A DNA stretch of 5,241 nt. It comes from Deltaproteobacteria bacterium. Lineage in GTDB: Bacteria > Desulfobacterota > GWC2-55-46 > DRQE01. Shown here piece after piece: positions 1 to 5,241 of the stretch. The stretch lies in contig DRQE01000065.1 of NCBI GenBank assembly GCA_011371515.1, positions 1 to 5,241 of the forward strand. The letters run 5' to 3'. How positions within the stretch are numbered: the first letter of the stretch is position 1; each line of letters opens with the position of its first letter. The notes under the pieces are model-generated. The model was not told the origin of the DNA, did not search any database, and saw only the letters and a list, made by a program, of their open reading frames with translations. A program made the translations under genes and the position numbers.

Positions 1-519
1 CCTTTCTTCGAGTATGAGGCTTACCGCATCAAGGGCTTCTTTTTTGGTAGGACAAACTATGGCACCCTTTCCTGCTGCCAGTCCATCTGCCTTAACCACA
101 ACTCCGCCTTCTGCCTCTTCTATGTATGCCTTTGCCTCATCGGGGTCTGCAAATTCACGGTAGCGGGCGGTTGGTATGGAGTGCCTTTCCATGAATGCCT
201 TGCTGAAGGCCTTACTTGCCTCAAGAAGGGCTGCATCCTTACGGGGACCGAATATCTTAAGGCCCTCTTCCTCGAATCTATCCACTATGCCGAGAGAAAG
301 TGGTAGCTCAGGGCCCACAACTGTAAGGTCTACTGCCTCTTTGCGGGCAAACTCGAGGAGGGCTTCCACATCATCTGCCTTTATGGGCACATTCTCTGCA
401 ATCCTTGCGGTACCCCCATTACCGGGGGCAACGAATATCCTATCTACATGGCTACTCTGTGCTATCTTCCACGCAAGGGCGTGCTCTCTTCCTCCGCCAC
501 CAATAACGAGTATCTTCAT
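1..519 (-). CDS. purD: Phosphoribosylamine--glycine ligase (GAR synthetase), N-terminal 173 residues, truncated by window edge
   Basis: PurD is a cytosolic ATP-grasp enzyme that joins glycine to 5-phosphoribosylamine to give GAR, the second step of purine synthesis. The 173 visible residues cover the N-terminal domain and the start of the ATP-grasp domain. Landmarks are the glycine-rich opening KILVIGGGGREHAL (residues 2-15), APGNGGTA (31-38), VVGPELPL (67-74), FGP (90-92), the segment SKAFSKAFM (102-110) and the ATP-grasp motif VKADGLAAGKG (142-152). The reading frame stays open to base 1; the family is normally about 420-430 residues, so roughly 250 are missing to the left. The ATG at 519 is chosen because the protein then begins at the usual Met-x-(I/V)-LV-(I/V)-G-x-G position and a strong ribosome site lies upstream. 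It follows purH after 24 bases, so the two are very likely co-transcribed. Nothing looks degraded. Confidence 0.97.
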   Translation of the reverse strand, partial: MKILVIGGGGREHALAWKIAQSSHVDRIFVAPGNGGTARIAENVPIKADDVEALLEFARKEAVDLTVVGPELPLSLGIVDRFEEEGLKIFGPRKDAALLEASKAFSKAFMERHSIPTARYREFADPDEAKAYIEEAEGGVVVKADGLAAGKGAIVCPTKKEALDAVSLILEER

Positions 520-529
520 AGCCTGTAAT

Positions 530-540
530 CTCCTTCTCCT
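530..540 (-). promoter_or_regulatory. Ribosome binding site of purD
   Basis: On the minus strand the sequence reads AGGAGAAGGAG, two overlapping Shine-Dalgarno-like cores. The proximal AAGGAG (530-535) lies 10 bases before the purD ATG at 519. It falls in the 24-base purH-purD gap and supports that start codon. Confidence 0.75.
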
Positions 541-543
541 CTA

Positions 544-2106
544 TCAATGTTTAAAGTGTCTTATACCCGTAAATACCATTGCCATGTTGTGCTCATCTGC
601 TGCCTTTATGACCTCTTCGTCTCTTATGGAGCCACCCGGCTGTATTATGGCTGTAATGCCATACTCTGCAACGAGGTCTATGTTGTCACGGAAGGGGAAG
701 AAGGCATCCGAGGCAAGCACAGCACCTTTTGGGTCGTGGCCGAACTCTTCTGCCTTCATAAGGGCTATGCGTGCAGAGTCCACCCTTGAGGTCTGCCCCG
801 GCCCTATACCTATTGCAACCTCGTCTTTTACAAGCACTATGGCGTTACTCTTTACATGCTTGCACACAACCCATGCAAAAAGAAGGTCTCTGAGTTCTTC
901 CTCTGTGGGACCCCTTCTGGTTACCACCTTGAGGTCTCCTGCACTCTCTGTATCACGGCTCTGTAAGAGCAAGCCTCCTGAAACACTTCTTACATCGAAG
1001 CCCGGCTCTGGCTCGCCCTTTTCCACCTCGAGAAGCCTTATGTTCTTCTTCTTTTTCAGTATCTCGAGGGCACCCTCTGTGTAGCCATAGGATATTATGA
1101 CCTCAAGGAATATCTCGTTGAGTTTTTCTGCAAGCTCCTCGTCTATGGTGCCGTTTATAGCCACTATACCCCCGAAGGCACTCCTTGGGTCACAGGCAAG
1201 GGCAAGCTCGTATGCCTTAAGGTGGCTCTCCTTACTTACTGCCACACCACAGGGGTTGTTGTGCTTTATTATTGCACAGGCAGGCTCTGTAAGCTCCTTT
1301 ATAAGGGAAAGGGCAGAGTCTGTATCGAGTATGTTGTTGTAGGAAAGCTCCTTTCCATGATGCTTCTTTGCCGCCGCCACCGTGGCTGACGAGGGCTTTC
1401 TTTCCCTGTAGAATACTGCCTTCTGGTGGGGATTCTCTCCGTATCTTAGCTGCTGGACCTTCTCGAACTGGATGTTAAGTGTTGAGGGGAACTCCTCCTG
1501 CTCCGTCGAGTCATCGCTGAACCTTGTAAGGTAGTTTGCTATGGCACCGTCATAACGGGCAGTAAGGCTGAAGACCTTCTTTGCAAGTCGGAAGCGTGTG
1601 GAAAGGCTCAAGCCTCCGTCGTTTGCCTTCATCTCCTCTATTATCGAGTCGTAGTCTGCAGGGTCCACCACAGGGGCAACAAAACGGTAGTTCTTTGCCG
1701 CAGCCCTTATCATGGTGGGTCCCCCTATGTCTATGTTCTCTATCGCCTCTTCCAGCGAGGCACCTCTTGCCACCACATCTTCGAAGGCATAGAGGTTTAC
1801 CACCACCATGTCTATGACAGGTATCTGGTAGTCTTCCATCTCCTTTATGTGTTCCTCCTTATCCCTCATGCCAAGGATACCGCCGTGTATCTTTGGATGG
1901 AGTGTTTTGAGCCTTCCATCGAGCATCTCGGGAAAGCCTGTATAAGAGGATATGGGTATCATCGGTATGCCCTCTTTCTTTAGAAGCTCCCCTGTACCCC
2001 CTGTGGATATGATTTCAACCCCCATCTGGTGAAGCTCCTTTGCAAACTCCACAACACCCCGCTTGTCCGTAACGCTTACGATTGCACGCTGTATCTTTCT
2101 TACCAT
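544..2106 (-). CDS. purH: Bifunctional AICAR formyltransferase / IMP cyclohydrolase
   Basis: PurH catalyses the last two steps of IMP synthesis in the cytosol: 10-formyl-THF-dependent formylation of AICAR, then ring closure to IMP. At 520 residues it is full length for bacterial PurH. The N-terminal MGS-like IMP cyclohydrolase domain (about 1-140) shows STGGT (34-38), LDGRLKTLHPKIHGG (62-76), NLYAF (104-108) and NIDIGGPTMIRAAAKN (124-139). By motif alignment, K67, Y106, D126 and K138 match the cyclohydrolase active-site residues of human ATIC. The transformylase domain carries LRYGENPHQ (220-228), the catalytic Lys-His pair in KHNNPCG (K281, H282), SAFGG (309-313), VKSNAIV (418-424), SDAFFPFRDNID (466-477) and the C-terminal FTGIRHF. 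Two motif positions are unusual: NLYAF replaces the common NLYPF, and GPGQTSRVDS replaces the common GAGQMSRVDS. The ATG at 2106 follows the upstream stop by 20 bases; the stop is TGA. All expected active-site residues are present, so I expect an active enzyme. Confidence 0.98.
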   Translation of the reverse strand: MVRKIQRAIVSVTDKRGVVEFAKELHQMGVEIISTGGTGELLKKEGIPMIPISSYTGFPEMLDGRLKTLHPKIHGGILGMRDKEEHIKEMEDYQIPVIDMVVVNLYAFEDVVARGASLEEAIENIDIGGPTMIRAAAKNYRFVAPVVDPADYDSIIEEMKANDGGLSLSTRFRLAKKVFSLTARYDGAIANYLTRFSDDSTEQEEFPSTLNIQFEKVQQLRYGENPHQKAVFYRERKPSSATVAAAKKHHGKELSYNNILDTDSALSLIKELTEPACAIIKHNNPCGVAVSKESHLKAYELALACDPRSAFGGIVAINGTIDEELAEKLNEIFLEVIISYGYTEGALEILKKKKNIRLLEVEKGEPEPGFDVRSVSGGLLLQSRDTESAGDLKVVTRRGPTEEELRDLLFAWVVCKHVKSNAIVLVKDEVAIGIGPGQTSRVDSARIALMKAEEFGHDPKGAVLASDAFFPFRDNIDLVAEYGITAIIQPGGSIRDEEVIKAADEHNMAMVFTGIRHFKH

Positions 2107-2116
2107 CTTTCCTTAA

Positions 2117-2123
2117 CCCCTTT
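2117..2123 (-). promoter_or_regulatory. Probable ribosome binding site of purH
   Basis: The minus strand reads AAAGGGG, 10 bases before the purH ATG at 2106. A second purine run, AAGGAAAG (2107-2114), abuts the start and is probably too close to be the main site. Both lie in the 20-base gap after the ASKHA gene's TGA. Confidence 0.5.
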
Positions 2124-2126
2124 CTT

Positions 2127-3377
2127 TCAGAAGTTTATCTCTCTGGTAAACTCTTTTTCAAAAGCTCTGGTGCCGGAAAGTGGCACATACTTTATACTCT
2201 CTGCAAGTGCCTCTACTCTATAGGCTCCATCCTCTTCAAGGAGGCTTCGTTCCACCCCTCTGAGGGCACCATCCCTGAAGAACTCTATTTTGCCGAAAAA
2301 CTCCTTACCCACAATGCCCGTTTTTGTGAGCACCTCTTTTGAGAGCCTTACCCCAAAAGAGCCTGTAACATACACCTTATTTATGGCTGTCTTCTCAAGC
2401 CCTGCCCTCTTTAGAAGTATCTCTGTGCCTGCCCTTATGGATGCCTTGGCAAGCTGAAATAGCCTTACATCGTCCTGTATCACGGAGAGCTCTCCTTTGG
2501 CATCCCTGTACAGGACGAAAGCCTTCTTACCACCAATGCTTTTTACCCGTGAGGCAAGGTTGGTGTATATCTCGTCAGGCTCTTTTATCCTGCCAGAACT
2601 GTCTATTATACCATTGCTTATGAGCCCTGCCACCGTCTCTGCAAAGGCAGAGCCCGTAAGACCCGCAGGTCTACGCCCACCTATGGTCTCAACCTTTACG
2701 CCTTCTTCGGTAATCTCCACCCTCTCTATGGCACCCTCCACAGGCGCCATGCCACAGCTTATATCTCCTCCTTCGAAGACACTTCCAGCCGGTGCACTGG
2801 TGGCGTAAATATCATTGCCGAAAGAGAGTATTATCTCACTGTTGGTTCCTATGTCAATAAGGATAACTCCATCCACATCGGGAAGAGCAAAAAAAGAGGC
2901 AACCGCATCACCACCAACAAAACCACTTACAAGGGGAAATGTATATACCACAACATGATGGGGAAGGTCAAACCCGCACTCAGCCACCCCAGCTCTTTTT
3001 GCCTTCCTGAAGGCAGGCTTATAGGGAACCCTTGCAATCGAAAGGGGTGATATACCGAGAAATATGTGTTCCATAACGGGGTTGCCAGCACAGTGAATCT
3101 CAGCCAGAAGCCCTTCTTCTACACCTGCCTTCTTAAGAAGCCCCTTTATGGCATTCTGGCACACCTCTACGGTAGCCTGCTGCATTGCTTTAAGAAGTGA
3201 TGGCTCCCTTTCTATGGCTGAAAGCCTTGAGAGTATGTCAGCCCCCCACCTTCTCTGGGGGTTCTCGACGAACTCTCTTGCCACCACCTCTTTTGCCTCT
3301 ACCTCTACAAGGCTCAAACCGATTGTGGTGGTGCCGAGGTCAATTGCTATTGAATATCGGGGGGTTTTGTCTTCCAT
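2127..3377 (-). CDS. Stand-alone ASKHA-family ATPase, RACo/RamA C-terminal-like (DUF4445 type), without ferredoxin domain
   Basis: This 416-residue protein matches the middle and C-terminal parts of the reductive activators of corrinoid proteins (RACo, RamA), which couple ATP hydrolysis to re-reduction of inactive Co(II) corrinoids. Visible motifs are the phosphate-1 loop AIDLGTTTIG (11-20), NPQRRWGADILSR (39-51), GNPVMEHIFLGI (98-109), the phosphate-2 strand ILIDIGTNSE (172-181), FEGGDISCGM (201-210), GLTGSAF (239-245), QLAKASIRAGTEILL (308-322) and the adenosine-side motif VYVTGSFG (335-342). The end, YVPLS then FEKEF, fits the family tail. Known activators carry an N-terminal [2Fe-2S] ferredoxin domain. 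Here the family core starts about 8 residues in, and mlaD lies directly upstream, so the domain is absent by architecture and not lost to a visible frameshift. The ATG at 3377 is only 8 bases after the mlaD stop and has no Shine-Dalgarno sequence, suggesting translational coupling. No corrinoid protein or methyltransferase is visible nearby. Family assignment is firm; the substrate is unknown. Confidence 0.85.
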   Translation of the reverse strand: MEDKTPRYSIAIDLGTTTIGLSLVEVEAKEVVAREFVENPQRRWGADILSRLSAIEREPSLLKAMQQATVEVCQNAIKGLLKKAGVEEGLLAEIHCAGNPVMEHIFLGISPLSIARVPYKPAFRKAKRAGVAECGFDLPHHVVVYTFPLVSGFVGGDAVASFFALPDVDGVILIDIGTNSEIILSFGNDIYATSAPAGSVFEGGDISCGMAPVEGAIERVEITEEGVKVETIGGRRPAGLTGSAFAETVAGLISNGIIDSSGRIKEPDEIYTNLASRVKSIGGKKAFVLYRDAKGELSVIQDDVRLFQLAKASIRAGTEILLKRAGLEKTAINKVYVTGSFGVRLSKEVLTKTGIVGKEFFGKIEFFRDGALRGVERSLLEEDGAYRVEALAESIKYVPLSGTRAFEKEFTREINF

Positions 3378-3385
3378 CAGTCGAG

Positions 3386-4840
3386 TCAGAAACTTATGGG
3401 AGGAGCACTTGAGAAGATATACTTCAGGTCCTCGTCATCGAACTCAAAGCCAAGCCCCAGATAGGCAGATGCCAAGCCCTCCTCGTTTACGAAGTCATCT
3501 GCACCTGCAACGAGGAAAAGATACTTGTTGAAGTGGTACCACATGCCAGCCTTTAGATGAATCCCTTCGTCTCTATCCATATCGAATGCCTCAAAGGTAA
3601 GCCTCAACCGATCTTTCATAAGATAATAGTCGAGCCCCACTCCACCAGTGGACTCTATGATACCACCCCTTAAGGCAACTGGACCCAGCCTCTTTGCTAT
3701 CTGCACGGAGAACTTTATGTCGTCAGTGGTCGTGGTCTCCTCAATGGTCGTGGTGGTTCCGTTCTGGACGGTCTCTCTCGTCTCTTTCGTTATAGAACCC
3801 CTCGGGTCGTCCACTACTTCCACAAGGTAGTATTTGTCCCTTCTTGGCTGGATTCTCAAAGAAAAGTAGCTCTTTGTCTCACTTGCATCGAAGAGGAACT
3901 CGCCCCTGTAACCGGGGTATATTCTAATGTTTTCCACCCTCGTAAGATACTTGTTTATACCCTTTACCGTCCTGTCTATGCCTTTATAGAGGCTTGGGTC
4001 GTTAACGAGCTTTCCAAGGGTGCCCTCGCCTTTTTCTATCTTCTTCGATACATTCCCTATGGATGCCACCGTCTGTTTGACCTCGGGCGCTATGTCGGCA
4101 AGGCTTTTCATTGCCACATCGAGCCTTGCTGCCGCACTCTTAACATTCTCTATGACACTCTCTATGTCTCCGCGATGTTCTGTAAGTATGCTGTTCAGGT
4201 TGTCCGAGACCTCCTTCATTGATAGCGAGAACTCCTCGAGATTTGCAATCATAACGCCGACTTTGTTTTCGTTCTCGCTTATTATGGTATCGAGCCTTCT
4301 GGTAATGGACTCTATGTTGGTTGCAATATTTTTGAGTGTCTCCTCTCCCTCTTTTCCGCCGAAGACCTTCTTGAGTGTCTCCGTTACTGCTTTTACATCC
4401 TGCGTAACATCGCCAAGCATGGTTATAAGGGTGTCCACATCGGTGTAGGTGAGCACCCTTGTTATCTCGTCACCGTCTTTAAGTGGCGGTGCCGCTGGAG
4501 AGCCGGGAAGAAGCTCTATGTATCTTTCACCAAGAAGCCCCTTTGTCTTTAGAACTGCGGTAAAGTCCTTTCCTATCTTCACATCGGGTTTTATAAGAAG
4601 TTTGAGCCTTGCCTTGTGGTCCTCAAGGGTTATCTCTTTGACTCTGCCCACCTCAACACCTGCTATCTTGACAGAGGCGTTCTTGTCCAGCCCACCTGCA
4701 TCGGTCATCCTCACTATAAGGGTGTAGCCCTCTTCTCTACCAAACTTCACCCCGCCCACCCTGAGAGACATGTAGACGAGTATCACGAGGGCTATGAATA
4801 CGAATATACCTACCTTTGCCTCACTACTGAGCTTAAGCAT
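3386..4840 (-). CDS. mlaD: Long MCE (MlaD-type) lipid-transport protein with helical span and predicted C-terminal outer-membrane beta-barrel
   Basis: MCE proteins are the periplasmic, lipid-contacting part of Mla-type ABC transporters that move phospholipids between the two membranes. This one is 484 residues, against about 180 for E. coli MlaD. A short cytoplasmic N-terminus leads into one transmembrane helix (about 11-27, VGIFVFIALVILVYMSL). The MCE domain (about 38-115) has DAGGLDKNASVKIAGVEVG (47-65) and the signature GLLGERYIELLPGS (101-114). Residues about 133-297 are predicted almost entirely helical, with regular hydrophobic spacing and the motif GEGTLGKLVNDPSLY (271-285) found in long MlaD proteins. 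Residues about 305-484 look like roughly ten amphipathic beta-strands and include LGLGFEF (461-467), which fits the beta-signal read by the BAM machinery; the protein ends in Phe. This order suits a trans-envelope bridge. The start is supported by AAGGGAG six bases upstream. It lies 37 bases after mlaF and 8 before the ASKHA gene. The MCE assignment is certain; the barrel is inferred from residue pattern only. Confidence 0.92.
   Translation of the reverse strand: MLKLSSEAKVGIFVFIALVILVYMSLRVGGVKFGREEGYTLIVRMTDAGGLDKNASVKIAGVEVGRVKEITLEDHKARLKLLIKPDVKIGKDFTAVLKTKGLLGERYIELLPGSPAAPPLKDGDEITRVLTYTDVDTLITMLGDVTQDVKAVTETLKKVFGGKEGEETLKNIATNIESITRRLDTIISENENKVGVMIANLEEFSLSMKEVSDNLNSILTEHRGDIESVIENVKSAAARLDVAMKSLADIAPEVKQTVASIGNVSKKIEKGEGTLGKLVNDPSLYKGIDRTVKGINKYLTRVENIRIYPGYRGEFLFDASETKSYFSLRIQPRRDKYYLVEVVDDPRGSITKETRETVQNGTTTTIEETTTTDDIKFSVQIAKRLGPVALRGGIIESTGGVGLDYYLMKDRLRLTFEAFDMDRDEGIHLKAGMWYHFNKYLFLVAGADDFVNEEGLASAYLGLGFEFDDEDLKYIFSSAPPISF
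3389..3928 (-). other. Predicted outer-membrane beta-barrel domain of the MCE protein (residues about 305-484)
   Basis: The segment alternates hydrophobic and polar residues in strand-length runs, for example SYFSLRIQPR (324-333), KYYLVEVVDD (336-345), IKFSVQIAKR (375-384), RLRLTFEAFDM (411-421), GIHLKAGMWYHF (426-437) and ASAYLGLGFEF (457-467). Aromatic residues cluster near strand ends and charged loops such as DMDRDEG and DDFVNEEG separate strands, as in small outer-membrane barrels. I count about ten strands by eye; the true number could differ. It could instead be a soluble beta domain lying against the outer membrane. Confidence 0.6.
3727..3754 (-). repeat. 10-bp direct repeat encoding a Thr-rich loop in the MCE protein
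   Basis: On the plus strand TGGTCGTGGT occurs at 3727-3736 and again at 3745-3754. The copies start 18 bases apart, so the repeat is in frame. It encodes the TTTT-IEE-TTTT stretch (residues 362-372), a polar loop between two predicted strands of the beta domain. The arrangement would allow in-frame length change by slippage. Confidence 0.7.
3950..4444 (-). other. Long helical periplasmic segment of the MCE protein (residues about 133-297)
   Basis: About 165 residues nearly free of proline (P252 and P282 are the only ones I see) and rich in Glu, Lys, Ser, Val, Ile and Leu spaced as in amphipathic helix. A Gly pair at 161-162 and the GEGTLGK motif (271-277) may be breaks or hinges. As a single continuous helix at 0.15 nm per residue it would reach about 25 nm, similar to the width of a periplasm. 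This length estimate is arithmetic on a predicted helix, not a structure. Confidence 0.65.
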
Positions 4841-4846
4841 GGGTTA

Positions 4847-4853
4847 CTCCCTT
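4847..4853 (-). promoter_or_regulatory. Ribosome binding site of mlaD
   Basis: The minus strand reads AAGGGAG six bases before the mlaD ATG at 4840, inside the 37-base mlaF-mlaD gap. It fixes the start just ahead of the transmembrane helix. Confidence 0.75.
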
Positions 4854-4877
4854 AAAGCTGTATGTTTCTTCCATAGT

Positions 4878-5241
4878 TCAAAACACCTTTATGGGCCCAT
4901 GTGCCCTGCCTTCAAGGAATTGTCTTAGTATGGGATTGGGGTTGTTCTTCATCTCCTCAACGGTGCCCTTCTCTATAATCTTTCCCTTATGGAGCATGGC
5001 TATGGTGTCTGCTATCTTGTATGTAAGTTTAATATCATGGGTTATGACCACATAGGTGGTTTTAAGAGCCCTCTGGGTTTCAAGTATGAGGTCTGCAATA
5101 GAGTCACTCATTATGGGGTCAAGCCCTGTTGTGGGCTCATCGAAGAGCACTATCTCAGGGTCCATAACTATGGCTCTTGCAAGGCCCACCCTCTTTTTCA
5201 TTCCTCCACTAAGTTCCGCCGGCATCATGTCCTCCACCCCA
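4878..5241 (-). CDS. mlaF: MlaF-type ABC transporter ATP-binding protein, C-terminal part, 5' end beyond window
   Basis: This is the ATPase that powers the MCE lipid transporter from the cytoplasmic face of the inner membrane. The frame is open to the right edge, so the gene is truncated: about 120 of the usual 250-270 residues are present and the Walker A region lies outside. An in-frame GTG at 5237 is not the start, because the ABC signature would then sit at residue 9. Numbering from that codon, visible motifs are the signature ELSGGMKKRVGLARA (8-22), Walker B IVLFDEP (29-35) with its catalytic Glu, the D-loop GLDP (38-41), the H-loop VITHD (64-68) and the C-terminal FLEGRAHGPI (107-116). 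The closing GR-x-x-GPI sequence is characteristic of MlaF and close relatives. It precedes mlaD by 37 bases. The permease gene mlaE is expected further upstream but cannot be seen. Confidence 0.93.
   Translation of the reverse strand, partial: GVEDMMPAELSGGMKKRVGLARAIVMDPEIVLFDEPTTGLDPIMSDSIADLILETQRALKTTYVVITHDIKLTYKIADTIAMLHKGKIIEKGTVEEMKNNPNPILRQFLEGRAHGPIKVF

Noticed and set aside
176..1084. A 302-codon open frame on the plus strand
   Set aside because: It lies antisense to purD and purH, is a low-complexity Ser/Ala/Leu-rich translation with no recognisable domain, and spans the junction of two clear genes. It is a shadow of their codon usage.
2107..2126. Possible promoter or terminator between the ASKHA gene and purH
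   Set aside because: The gap is only 20 bases, with no inverted repeat and no T-run in the direction of transcription; it is largely occupied by a probable ribosome site.
3378..3500. A lost or frameshifted ferredoxin domain upstream of the ASKHA gene
   Set aside because: The upstream bases are the intact end of mlaD. No Cys-rich [2Fe-2S] pattern is encoded ahead of the start at 3377.
4020..4727. Two consecutive plus-strand open frames opposite mlaD
   Set aside because: Ser/Thr/Leu-rich composition mirrors the helical MCE region on the other strand, and no family features are seen.
4833..4874. A 13-residue minus-strand mini-ORF (starting MEETYSF) in the mlaF-mlaD gap that overlaps the mlaD start
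   Set aside because: It has no ribosome site and no recognisable leader-peptide pattern, and an ORF of this size is expected by chance. Its overlap with the mlaD start is the only point of interest.
5235..5237. In-frame GTG as the start of a short ABC protein
   Set aside because: The ABC signature would begin at residue 9 and Walker A would be missing; the frame is open to the window edge, so this is the 3' part of a longer mlaF.

Overview
The window carries five genes, all on the minus strand, packed head to tail with gaps of 37, 8, 20 and 24 bases. In transcription order, from the right edge to the left, they are: the 3' end of an MlaF-type ABC ATPase; a long MlaD-type MCE protein; a stand-alone ASKHA ATPase related to the C-terminal part of corrinoid-protein activators (RACo/RamA); a complete purH; and the 5' half of purD. 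No gap is long enough for an obvious internal promoter and I see no terminator hairpin, so this looks like one transcription unit running off both ends. No stretch over 300 bases lacks a gene, and I see no RNA gene, mobile element or CRISPR array.

Organism: MCE and MlaF proteins, together with an apparent outer-membrane beta-barrel on the MCE protein, point to a diderm bacterium. RACo-type ATPases are commonest in anaerobes. GC content looks close to 50%. Ile ATA and Arg AGG codons are frequent, a pattern often seen in thermophiles. A Desulfobacterota- or Nitrospirota-like anaerobe would fit, but this is a low-confidence inference.

Region by region: bases 3386-5241 are the lipid-transport part. 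The ATPase keeps its ABC signature, Walker B, D-loop and H-loop, and ends in the GR-x-x-GPI tail typical of MlaF. The MCE protein is 484 residues, against about 180 for E. coli MlaD. It reads as an inner-membrane anchor, one MCE domain, a helical segment of about 165 residues, and a C-terminal beta-rich domain with a plausible BAM-type beta-signal. That layout matches the trans-envelope bridge form of MlaD described in Veillonella, where one protein spans the periplasm and no soluble MlaC shuttle is needed. Consistent with this, no mlaC follows mlaD here.

Bases 2127-3377 hold the ASKHA ATPase. It has intact nucleotide-binding motifs but lacks the N-terminal [2Fe-2S] ferredoxin domain of RACo/RamA, and its role in this operon is unknown. 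Bases 1-2106 hold purH and purD, which cover the last two steps of IMP synthesis and the glycine-ligation step. PurH uses 10-formyl-tetrahydrofolate, so a one-carbon link to the ASKHA protein is possible but speculative.
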